Assembly (NCBI GenBank): GCA_014872785.1
Contig: WKFJ01000049.1
Coordinates: 1-64,000, forward strand
From: Alteromonadaceae bacterium
GTDB lineage: Bacteria; Pseudomonadota; Gammaproteobacteria; Enterobacterales; Alteromonadaceae
Length of the DNA stretch: 64,000 nt
Reading direction: 5' to 3'
Each line of letters opens with the position of its first letter. Within the stretch, counting starts at the first letter, position 1. Shown here in pieces: positions 15,542-22,975 of this stretch. Both the position numbers and the translations under genes were made by a program. The notes under the pieces are model-generated. The model was not told the DNA's origin. It did not search any database and worked only from the letters and a program-made list of their open reading frames with translations.

Positions 15542-15923
15542 TTTAATTGGTTTGTTTTAAATGTGCAGAAATTGCACGAAAGAACCTCACACATTCACCA
15601 CATTGTACGGCAATCCCGGAAAACGTGTTGAATTCCCTTTCTAAATATGAATTAAAATCTGCATAATTATTGAAATGTGTATTCATAATCCATCATACAC
15701 ACTTATGATGGTTTATACCTTTCAAAAATGAGTAGTAAAGTTACCCAATGAAGGGGAGGTTTTGCAGACAAAAAGTGAACCAATTCCTATTATTTTAATG
15801 AATGTGGATCATAAAAATTCACTATTGTTACTTCCTTTTCATTCATAAAACTTCATTCACAGGTACACAATTCATCCTCAATTTCTCTATAGACTTTAGC
15901 TGTAGTCGAGAAGAGGAAGAGTT
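15542..15923. other. AT-rich intergenic region with one perfect hairpin
   Basis: About 380 bases without a plausible gene. CCATCATA (15690-15697) and TATGATGG (15704-15711) form an 8-bp hairpin with a 6-base loop; there is no T-run, so it is not a clear terminator. Further on, several TTCATTCA-like words occur at 15836-15873. The promoter of the downstream secreted protein is probably in the last 100 bases. Confidence 0.4.
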
Positions 15924-16553
15924 GTGATGCTTTTTAATAAATTAAGTCGTTATATTGCAATTGTAAGTGGTGTTATTTTTTCCAGTAACGCGCTTGCGGG
16001 TGTAATCGAACTTAATTTCCCTTATGGCAAAGAACACTCTTGCCAAGTTACCGCAAAATACTGGGATGGTGAGAACCAATCGTATACCTGCAAACAAGTC
16101 TTCCGTGGCACCAACGCCCCAGGGCAGTCGGGTATCGGATACTGTTCCGGATCACAACATATTTTACACCTCGACCATGAAGAGAGTCGCCTTGACATAT
16201 CGTCAAACGGTCGTTGTGCAAAAACCTATCTAACTAATTTACTTGGTGAGTTTAAAGTGAAGAAGACTGCTGAGCTCAACAAAGTAAAAACAGGCAGTTG
16301 GTTTTTAAACGGAACCGATGGTGCAGACCGTAAGTTTATCAATGCCGTAAAATCAAAAAGCACTCCTCAACCAAGTTGGGGTGCTGTTGATTTACGTCGT
16401 TTTAGTCAAAGTAACGTGTTAAAAATATTTCTAAATAAGGAGTATGCGATTTGCTTAAGAGAGAACGCTCACGGCTGTCGTAAACGCGATGAAGCTACAT
16501 ACACGCAAATTGCGCGCAAGGCACAATTAAAAAAGTCACGTATTGCTGACTAG
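15924..16553 (+). CDS. secreted protein of unknown function (209 aa)
   Basis: A signal peptide spans about residues 1-25 (SRYIAIVSGVIFSSNALA). The mature protein has six or more cysteines (HSCQV, YTCKQ, GYCSG, GRCAK, AICLRE, GCRKRD), consistent with a disulfide-stabilised periplasmic or extracellular protein. It ends in a basic tail (ARKAQLKKSRIAD). I do not recognise the family. The region around it is non-coding on both sides, so it is probably a single-gene transcript. GAGGAAGAG lies before the ATG; Met2 is an equal alternative. Confidence 0.65.
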   Translation: MMLFNKLSRYIAIVSGVIFSSNALAGVIELNFPYGKEHSCQVTAKYWDGENQSYTCKQVFRGTNAPGQSGIGYCSGSQHILHLDHEESRLDISSNGRCAKTYLTNLLGEFKVKKTAELNKVKTGSWFLNGTDGADRKFINAVKSKSTPQPSWGAVDLRRFSQSNVLKIFLNKEYAICLRENAHGCRKRDEATYTQIARKAQLKKSRIAD

Positions 16554-16595
16554 CCAAGTCTTTGGTTGTTGTAAAACTAGCTTTCCTTTTTTGCT

Positions 16596-16620
16596 AAATC
16601 CGAAATTCAGCTTCGGATTT
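16596..16620. other. 9-bp stem-loop downstream of the secreted protein gene
   Basis: AAATCCGAA (16596-16604) and TTCGGATTT (16612-16620) pair perfectly around a 7-base loop. There is no U-run on either strand, so termination would have to be imperfect or factor-assisted. Confidence 0.35.
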
Positions 16621-16694
16621 GGCTGTGAGACTTCTCGTCACCTTTTTGGCATAATCCGCGCCAGAAATTGAGTGATTTATCCGGAGTCCTAGCG

Positions 16695-16925
16695 GTGATC
16701 CCTGCAAAATACCGTCAATACGTATTTGCGTTTTTTATGGCATTGCTAATGTCTTGCTTAATGTCATTTGTTATTACCTGGTTCAATATTGGGTTAGTTT
16801 CAGGATTTTGGTTAACCTGGTTAAATGCTTGGTCATTTGCATTTCTCGTCGCATTTCCGGCGGTTATACTAGTCAGTCCGCTTGTACATAAATTATCCGA
16901 TTTGGTATTATCTCGCGACATTTAG
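16695..16925 (+). CDS. DUF2798 small membrane protein
   Basis: 76 residues with two transmembrane helices (about 8-30 and 42-66). It begins IPAKYRQYVFAFFMALLMSC, which matches DUF2798 proteins (PAKY...FAFFMALLMS ... SFAFLVAFPAV). I choose the GTG at 16695 because GGAG lies 9 bases upstream and family members start right there; an upstream TTG at 16668 would add nine unconserved residues. The function is unknown. A DUF1289 gene follows by 9 bases. Confidence 0.8.
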   Translation: MIPAKYRQYVFAFFMALLMSCLMSFVITWFNIGLVSGFWLTWLNAWSFAFLVAFPAVILVSPLVHKLSDLVLSRDI

Positions 16926-16934
16926 TATCGGAAG

Positions 16935-17135
16935 ATGAATTTGAACCAGCAGGCCATTGCCAGTCCTTGTATTCGACATTGCTGTTTAGACAACGAAGAC
17001 GTTTGTCTAGGCTGCTACAGAACATTAGAAGAGATAGTCGAATGGGGGACTGCACCTCAGTCGCGACAGCGAGTTATTCTTCAAAACTGTGAACAACGCA
17101 GAGATATTGTTGCTAATCAGCAGATTAAAGCCTAG
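16935..17135 (+). CDS. DUF1289 cysteine-rich small protein
   Basis: 66 residues with the family pattern SPCIRHCCLDNEDVCLGCYRTLEEIVEW. Four of its N-terminal cysteines (C..C, C..C) could bind a metal or Fe-S cluster. DUF1289 proteins are widespread in proteobacteria and uncharacterised. GGAAG precedes the ATG. It probably shares a transcript with the DUF2798 gene upstream; dusC starts 48 bases on. Confidence 0.85.
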   Translation: MNLNQQAIASPCIRHCCLDNEDVCLGCYRTLEEIVEWGTAPQSRQRVILQNCEQRRDIVANQQIKA

Positions 17136-17183
17136 CGGCATATAGTCATTTAAGAATTTAGAGCCATCCTACTGTAGAAGATC

Positions 17184-18188
17184 ATGAAATTATATCTGGC
17201 ACCAATGGAAGGGGTGGTTGATCACCTGATGCGAGACCTGCTCACTCGACAAGGAGGTTTTGATTTGTGTGTCACCGAGTTTGTAAGAGTCGTTAAGCAG
17301 CTTTTGCCACCTCGTACATTTCAAAGAATTTGTCCCGAATTACACAACCAAGGTGCCACTTCTTCAGGTGTACCGGTGAGAATTCAGTTGCTTGGTCAGG
17401 ATCCCAATTGTCTGGCTGAAAATGCTGTTAGAGCAGTGGAATTAGGTTCTCATGGCATTGACCTTAATTTCGGTTGTCCGGCAAAAACGGTTAATAAAAG
17501 CCGTGGTGGAGCAGTACTGCTAAAAGACACTGAAGTACTTTATCGGATTTTACATGCAGTGAGAAAACAAGTACCTGCGGGTAATATCGTCAGTGCCAAG
17601 ATGCGCTTGGGTTTTGAGGACAAAAGCCTGGCAATTGAAAATGCCTTGGCGTTGCAAGAAGGTGGCGCTGATTTAATAACTGTGCATGCCAGAACCAAAA
17701 CCGAGGGGTACCGCCCACCGGCCTATTGGGAATGGATTGCTAAGATCAAAGAACATGTCACTATTCCCATTATTGCTAATGGCGAGATTTGGAACCGTGA
17801 ACACGCGCAGCAATGCCAAATTCAATCGGGTTGTAACGACCTTATGCTTGGCAGAGGCGCGCTTGCGCTACCTAATCTTGCGACAGTGATCAAACGTGAC
17901 ACTGCAGCTATGCCATGGTCTGATCTGATGCAAGTACTCATTAGCTATTCCGGTTACGAGGTATATGGTGGCAAAGGCAAATATTACCCAAATCGAATTA
18001 AACAATGGTTGCGGTATCTGATGTTGCAATACCCATTGGCTAAAAACTTGTTTCAAGCCATTCGTTCCATGCATGATAGTAATGAAATAGTAAATACCAT
18101 TCGAAATTTTGCAGCCGACCAATCACATGGCGAGAACAATCTTACTCTAGATAAAATGACAACCATTACTTCTACTGCTAGCCTGTAA
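17184..18188 (+). CDS. dusC: tRNA-dihydrouridine(16) synthase DusC
   Basis: A 334-residue flavoenzyme (TIM barrel) that reduces uridine 16 in the D-loop of tRNAs using FMN and NADPH. The start MKLYLAPMEGVVDHLMRDLLTRQGGFDLCVTEFVRV is typical of DusC rather than DusA or DusB. The catalytic cysteine is in LNFGCPAKTVNKSRGGAVLL (about residue 98), and the FMN-contacting VHARTKTEGYRPPAYW and IIANGEIWN segments follow. The length is slightly above the E. coli enzyme, the extra lying at the C terminus. Confidence 0.93.
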   Translation: MKLYLAPMEGVVDHLMRDLLTRQGGFDLCVTEFVRVVKQLLPPRTFQRICPELHNQGATSSGVPVRIQLLGQDPNCLAENAVRAVELGSHGIDLNFGCPAKTVNKSRGGAVLLKDTEVLYRILHAVRKQVPAGNIVSAKMRLGFEDKSLAIENALALQEGGADLITVHARTKTEGYRPPAYWEWIAKIKEHVTIPIIANGEIWNREHAQQCQIQSGCNDLMLGRGALALPNLATVIKRDTAAMPWSDLMQVLISYSGYEVYGGKGKYYPNRIKQWLRYLMLQYPLAKNLFQAIRSMHDSNEIVNTIRNFAADQSHGENNLTLDKMTTITSTASL

Positions 18189-18385
18189 ATGGAGCATGTG
18201 AGCAACATTAGTTATTAGTTGATGTTCAATGGTTTCATCGGGACTAACATTGATTGTCTCTCGCAACAAACTATTGATCCAATTATTTTAAAATCACTGA
18301 ATCCAAATTATTGGTGTCGTGTTCAGCAAGTGGAACAAGTGCTGAACCTCGACAATACACACAAAAAAACATAAGTAGATCCAAT

Positions 18386-19822
18386 ATGAAACAGTACCCT
18401 AGTTGGCTTAGACCGAAAAAACTAGCTGGGCTCATTGCGTTGTCATTATCCGTTGCGATTGTGCCGCATAGCCTTGCTGATGATGAGGAAGACAAAGAGC
18501 CTCAAGATCCCTTTGTAAGCATTAATCCCGACCCATTCCCAAGTACTTATAGTCCTGAGGATAGTGGCGTCGTCCTTATTCAAAATGTCACTATGCTTGA
18601 TGGTATTGGTGGAGAGTTTACTGGCACCTCCGTTTTAATCGAAGGAGGAAATATTAAAGCGGTGGGCAATATGCTTTCTGCGCCGTCTGGCGCAGTTGTT
18701 GTTGATGGAACGGGGAAATGGTTAACGCCCGGAATTATCGACAATCACAGTCACTTGGGTGTTTATCCGACGCCAGATGTCGATAGTCATGCCGACGGCA
18801 ATGAAATGACAAAACCGGTTACGGCGGAAGTATGGGCTGAACATTCAGTGTGGCCACAAGATGCAGGCTTTTCTAGTGCGCTCGCAGGCGGGGTAACGGC
18901 TCTGCAAATTTTACCGGGCTCCGCCAATTTGGTGGGTGGGCGAGCGGTTACGCTTAAAAACCTTCCAGATCGAACAGTGCAAGATATGAAATTTCCCGGT
19001 GCACCTTATGGCATGAAGATGGCTTGCGGTGAAAATCCTAAACGCGTTTACGGCGGGAAGGGTGGTCCAATGACTCGTATGGGGAATGTGGCTGGCTACC
19101 GCAAGCAATGGATAGAAGCGCAAGCATATAAAGAGAAATGGGAACAATATCGAGCTGATTACGAAGCGGGGGAAAACCCAACTGCGCCGAGCAGAGATCT
19201 TCGTTTAGAAACGCTCTCGGGTGTATTGGAAGGCGATATCTTAGTGCATATGCATTGTTACCGCGCTGATGAAATGGCGGTGATGATGGATGTAGCGAAA
19301 GAGTTTAATTACCAAATTACCAGTTTTCACCATGCAGTAGAGGCATTCAAAATTCCAGATTTACTCGCTGAAAATGGCGTATGTGCTTCAATGTGGGCTG
19401 ACTGGTGGGGCTTTAAGATGGAAGCTTATGACAGTGTGCAAGCCAACATACCTATGGTGCACAATGCTGGAGGTTGCGCTATTGTGCACTCTGATTCTGA
19501 TCTGGGAATTCAACGACTCAATCAAGAAGCAGCGAAAGCGCTTAGTAGTGGACGTCAAGCTGGACTGAACTTTAGCAAGGCTCAAGCTTGGCAGTGGTTA
19601 TCTGCCAATCCGGCCAAGTCTCTGGGGATTTTTGATCAAACAGGTTCAATCGAAGTAGGCAAAGACGCAGATCTCGTTCTTTGGAGTGGCGACCCTTTCT
19701 CAACGTATAGCCTTGCCGATCAAGTATTTATTGACGGTGTCCTAGTATTTGAAAGAGGCAATGAAGAACTGTGGCCAGTCAGTGACTTTGAGTTAGGCCA
19801 ACCTGGAGAGGGAGAACGCTAA
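18386..19822 (+). CDS. exported amidohydrolase family protein (active-site residues intact)
   Basis: 478 residues with a signal peptide (about 1-31). The amidohydrolase fold begins with the VVLIQNVTMLDGIGGEF sandwich strand. The metal-binding HxH is present at 121-123 (TPGIIDNHSHLG). Later ligand candidates are a Lys in YGMKMACGEN, His residues in HMHCYRADE and FHHAVEAF, and the Asp in VHSDSDLG. C-terminal WSGDPFSTYSLADQVFIDG restores the sandwich. I start at the ATG 18386, where the signal peptide begins; an upstream in-frame start gives no signal peptide. The gene's TAA overlaps the ATG of the next gene, a companion of the same fold lacking these residues. The substrate is unknown, and a periplasmic peptidase or lactamase-type role is only a guess. 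Confidence 0.85.
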   Translation: MKQYPSWLRPKKLAGLIALSLSVAIVPHSLADDEEDKEPQDPFVSINPDPFPSTYSPEDSGVVLIQNVTMLDGIGGEFTGTSVLIEGGNIKAVGNMLSAPSGAVVVDGTGKWLTPGIIDNHSHLGVYPTPDVDSHADGNEMTKPVTAEVWAEHSVWPQDAGFSSALAGGVTALQILPGSANLVGGRAVTLKNLPDRTVQDMKFPGAPYGMKMACGENPKRVYGGKGGPMTRMGNVAGYRKQWIEAQAYKEKWEQYRADYEAGENPTAPSRDLRLETLSGVLEGDILVHMHCYRADEMAVMMDVAKEFNYQITSFHHAVEAFKIPDLLAENGVCASMWADWWGFKMEAYDSVQANIPMVHNAGGCAIVHSDSDLGIQRLNQEAAKALSSGRQAGLNFSKAQAWQWLSANPAKSLGIFDQTGSIEVGKDADLVLWSGDPFSTYSLADQVFIDGVLVFERGNEELWPVSDFELGQPGEGER

Positions 19823-21108
19823 TGAAAACGACAATGAAAACGCTCGCGGTCAGTGTGTCTCTGTGCTTATCTTTAGGTGCGCTGGCTGATGATATCGCTA
19901 TTACGGGTGCCACCGTGCACACCATGTCAAAACAAGGCACCGTAGAAAATGCAACAGTACTGGTTGAAGACGGCAAAATTAAATCAGTTAAAGCAGACGG
20001 AAAAGTACCCAGGGGCTACAAGCAAGTTGACGCTTCAGGCAAAGTGATAACGCCTGGAATCATAGGTGCCTACACTTCGCTAGGACTGGTTGAGGTGGAG
20101 TATTCTGCAGGTATCACCGATTACTCAGTCAAAATGGAAGACGCCGACTATTTAGGTACGCAAATAGACGTAAGTTATGCCATTAATCCTGACAGTAGCC
20201 TTATGGACATTGCGAGAATTGATGGCATTACCAGCGCAGTGTCTGGTGTGAGTTACACAGACACCTTTTTTGGTGGTCAAGGTGCCGTTATTACCCTGGG
20301 TGACAAGACCAATCCAGTACTCAAGAGCAGAGCTGTTATGAGCATCGATTTGACTGGAGATGCAGCAGAAGGTGTAGCCGGTGGGTCGCGAGCTATTTTA
20401 TGGCCTAAATTCATGGCTGTGTTAGCACAAGCTGCAAGTCTCAAGGGAAAAGCGCTTGAACAAGACGACGAATGGGAAGGTGACTTAAGTCGTGCCGATG
20501 TGAATGCGTTGCTGCCAGTTATGTCCGGTGATATGCCTCTGTTGGTATCGGTTAAACGGTTGTCGGATATTCGCAATTTACTTACTGTGAAAGGTATGTA
20601 TAAGGATTTAGATGTAGTGTTATTGAATCCCACGGAAGCATGGCGTATTGCTGATGAGCTTGCGAAGCACAACATTGGAGTCATATTAGATCCAGAAAAC
20701 AACTTGCCGTATGACTTTGAACAGCTAGGTGCAACCTTGTCTAATGCCGCTAAGTTACATGCTGCTGGTGTGACCGTTGCGATTGGTATGAATACTCACA
20801 ACATCAGATTAGCCACACAGCACGCGGGTAACGCGGTCGCACATGGCATGCCATGGCAAGAGGGGCTGGCTGCAATTACCAGTAATGTCGCTAAATTATT
20901 TGGTGTAGACGATCAAATCGGAAGTTTGTCTAAGGGCAAGCGTGCTGATTTGGTGGTTTGGTCCGGTGACCCACTTGAAGTCATGAGTTACGCTGAAAAC
21001 GTCATAATCAATGGCAAAGAAATGCCAATGGAGTCACGTCAGTCGAAGCTCAGAGACAGGTATTTAGCCGATCCTAAAGGGGCGCCTTATAGATATATTA
21101 AGCCGTAA
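19822..21108 (+). CDS. amidohydrolase-fold protein without metal ligands (probable pseudoenzyme)
   Basis: 428 residues with a signal peptide (about 1-22). The fold is clearly amidohydrolase: DIAITGATVHTMS at the start, ITPGIIGAYTSLG where the HxH strand should be, and SKGKRADLVVWSGDPLEVMSYAENVIINGK at the end. The ligands are replaced: relative to the upstream partner's H121/H123 the residues are Tyr84 and Ser86, and the Asp of HSDSD is an Asn in MNTHN. The start overlaps the partner stop (TAATG) and GGAGAGGGAG precedes it, so 1:1 translation is likely. A heteromer in which this subunit is structural is the simplest reading. A strong terminator follows. Confidence 0.85.
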   Translation: MKTTMKTLAVSVSLCLSLGALADDIAITGATVHTMSKQGTVENATVLVEDGKIKSVKADGKVPRGYKQVDASGKVITPGIIGAYTSLGLVEVEYSAGITDYSVKMEDADYLGTQIDVSYAINPDSSLMDIARIDGITSAVSGVSYTDTFFGGQGAVITLGDKTNPVLKSRAVMSIDLTGDAAEGVAGGSRAILWPKFMAVLAQAASLKGKALEQDDEWEGDLSRADVNALLPVMSGDMPLLVSVKRLSDIRNLLTVKGMYKDLDVVLLNPTEAWRIADELAKHNIGVILDPENNLPYDFEQLGATLSNAAKLHAAGVTVAIGMNTHNIRLATQHAGNAVAHGMPWQEGLAAITSNVAKLFGVDDQIGSLSKGKRADLVVWSGDPLEVMSYAENVIINGKEMPMESRQSKLRDRYLADPKGAPYRYIKP

Positions 21109-21124
21109 TTAAGGGGTTGAAATT

Positions 21125-21156
21125 AAAAAACGCCAGCATTTTCTGGCGTTTTTTTT
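21125..21156. terminator. strong bidirectional terminator
   Basis: AAAAAACGCCAG (21125-21136) and CTGGCG followed by T8 (21143-21156) form a 12-bp stem with a 6-base loop. U-runs occur on both strands, serving the amidohydrolase pair (+) and the Q-rich protein gene (-). Confidence 0.85.
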
Positions 21157-21173
21157 AGGGATAATCTTGGCTT

Positions 21174-21464
21174 TTAAGCCTGTACGTCGATGACTGTACC
21201 AACTCGCTGATTTGGATCCGTTTGCTGTGGAGCTTGGTTTTGTGCGTCTTGCGTTTGTAACTGCTGTCGCTCAGTATTCTGATTTTCTTGTAGCTCAGCA
21301 GTTGTTTCGTTTCTCTCTGCTCTGCGCTGGTCTTGAATGTCTAACTGCTCGTTAGCTTGCTGCTGACGTTCTTGGATACCGCCTTGTGGCTGCTGACCAA
21401 AATTTTGTTGTTGCTGGATGCCGCCTTGAAAGGTATCCGGCGAACCGCCGCTAATTGCGCTCAT
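21174..21464 (-). CDS. small glutamine-rich hydrophilic protein
   Basis: 96 residues, extremely rich in Gln, Asn and Glu, without signal peptide or membrane segment. The N terminus (MSAISGGSPDTFQGG) and C terminus (NQRVGTVIDVQA) look more constrained than the repetitive middle (IQQQQNFGQQPQGG, ERQQQANEQL). It is probably largely disordered or helical. The ending resembles that of the unrelated small protein at 26839-27180 (FSIQA). GAGGTAGTGAG precedes the ATG. The function is unknown. Confidence 0.65.
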   Translation of the reverse strand: MSAISGGSPDTFQGGIQQQQNFGQQPQGGIQERQQQANEQLDIQDQRRAERNETTAELQENQNTERQQLQTQDAQNQAPQQTDPNQRVGTVIDVQA

Positions 21465-21621
21465 CTCTCACTACCTCTTAATTATATCTCTCTCTACCAA
21501 GACCTAGTTTAGCTTAGTTTTTATTCAAATTCCTAACAAAAGTATAACAATGGCCGATACAGAAGGGTTCAGCAGCCAATTTTTGTTTTCTAGCAATACG
21601 TTAGGCGAAGATTACAAAAAC

Positions 21622-22236
21622 TTAATTCAAGTGAGGAAGTAACCATTCGGCCATTTGTTCAGCCAGAATAGGTTGTGCCTCAAGGTTTGGATGTAAGCCA
21701 TCGCGTTGCATAAGTTCTGGCTTGAGCGCTATGTCTGCGAGGAAAAAAGGCAATAGGGGCACCTCGTATTGTTCTGCCAATTTGGTGAACGCTTCGGTAA
21801 ATAATCGCGTGTATCTGGGACCATAGTTAGTGGGGATACGCATTTCCTGAATGATTACGTTGATATTTTGTGATTGAGCTAATTCAATGATTTTGCTTAA
21901 GTTTTCTCTCATTTTTTTGACAGGGTAACCGCGTAACCCGTCGTTAGCACCCAACTCGAGGTATAGATGCGTTGGACTGTGTTGCTCGAGAAGTCGAGGG
22001 AATCGGGCGAGGCCGCCGTCAGATGTTTCACCGCTAATCGCTGCGTTAACAACGTCAATATTTTCGTCCTGCCACTTATTTTGTAACAAAGAAACCCAAC
22101 CTTGCTCTTGCTTTAAGTTGTATGCAGCGCTTAGGCTATCCCCCAAGATAAGCAACTTGCGCTCTGCTGCGTGCAAGTGATCTGAAAATATCCATAAGGG
22201 TATAAGCAACAAGATAATTTTGAGACGAATAGCCAC
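21622..22236 (-). CDS. tesA: SGNH/GDSL esterase TesA (acyl-CoA thioesterase I/lysophospholipase L1)
   Basis: About 204 residues: a signal peptide (RLKIILLLIPLWIFSDHLHA) and the four SGNH blocks, ILGDSLSAAYN with the nucleophile Ser, AISGETSDGG, LELGANDGLRG with Asn, and DGLHPN with the Asp-x-x-His pair. TesA is a periplasmic hydrolase of thioesters and lysophospholipids. I choose GTG at 22236, with AGGAG 11 bases upstream; it is one base from the start of the divergent ABC ATPase gene, so each ribosome binding site lies within the other gene. The tesA/ybbA head-to-head order is conserved in enterobacteria. Confidence 0.9.
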   Translation of the reverse strand: MAIRLKIILLLIPLWIFSDHLHAAERKLLILGDSLSAAYNLKQEQGWVSLLQNKWQDENIDVVNAAISGETSDGGLARFPRLLEQHSPTHLYLELGANDGLRGYPVKKMRENLSKIIELAQSQNINVIIQEMRIPTNYGPRYTRLFTEAFTKLAEQYEVPLLPFFLADIALKPELMQRDGLHPNLEAQPILAEQMAEWLLPHLN

Positions 22237-22237
22237 G

Positions 22238-22972
22238 ATGAGTAAGACTCCTGAAAATATGATTACCACAAAAAATATCACCAAGACCGTCAGTACGTCT
22301 GAAGGTCCGTTAACGATCCTTCAACCAATTAGTTTTGATGTCAAGGCCTCCGAGACGGTTGCAATAGTGGGTGCGTCGGGTTCAGGTAAATCTACGCTAC
22401 TCGGGTTGTTGGCAGGACTGGATGAAGTAAGCACGGGAGAAATCTTTCTAGACGGCAAAGGCTTGCATCAAATGGATGAAGAACAGCGAGCCCAACTGCG
22501 AGGTGAGAAGGTTGGCTTTATCTTCCAGTCATTCATGTTAGTACAGAGCCTCACTGCGCTGGAAAACATTATGTTACCGGCAGAGATCAGAGGCTTGGAT
22601 AACCCTAAAAAATTAGCAGAAGAATTGTTGGCAAAAGTGGGTTTGGAACATCGCGGAGGCCATTATCCAAATCAGTTATCCGGGGGAGAGCAACAACGTG
22701 TTGCTATTGCTCGAGCCTTTATCACCCAGCCGAAGATACTATTTGCCGATGAACCAACAGGTAATTTGGACGCAGCAAACGGCGAACGTGTTGAGAATTT
22801 GCTATTTGACTTAAATAAATCGGCAGACACCACACTGATATTGGTGACTCACGATAACCAATTGGCTGATAAATGTGAAAGACAGCTAGTGATGCAGGCG
22901 GGTGAGCTTACCGAACGAAGCAATGATGCACCGCGTCCGAGTAATGGCAAACCACAACTGAAGGCGATTTAA
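22238..22972 (+). CDS. ybbA: ABC transporter ATP-binding protein (YbbA/LolD-type)
   Basis: 244 residues: Walker A GASGSGKST (about 45-53), Q-loop FQSFMLVQSLTALENIMLPAE, signature LSGGEQQRVAIARAF, Walker B ILFADEPTGNLD, and H-loop VTHD. This is the MacB/LolD class of ATPases that work with FtsX-like permeases. The downstream gene encodes such a permease (YbbP-like) 3 bases later. The start at 22238 avoids an in-frame upstream codon overlapping tesA. The complex's substrate is not established; association with tesA hints at envelope lipid or lipoprotein handling. Confidence 0.9.
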   Translation: MSKTPENMITTKNITKTVSTSEGPLTILQPISFDVKASETVAIVGASGSGKSTLLGLLAGLDEVSTGEIFLDGKGLHQMDEEQRAQLRGEKVGFIFQSFMLVQSLTALENIMLPAEIRGLDNPKKLAEELLAKVGLEHRGGHYPNQLSGGEQQRVAIARAFITQPKILFADEPTGNLDAANGERVENLLFDLNKSADTTLILVTHDNQLADKCERQLVMQAGELTERSNDAPRPSNGKPQLKAI

Positions 22973-22975
22973 GGT

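Noticed and set aside
15660..15760. Intrinsic terminator or riboswitch at the 15690-15711 hairpin
   Set aside because: There is no U-run and no recognisable aptamer; only the simple hairpin can be supported.
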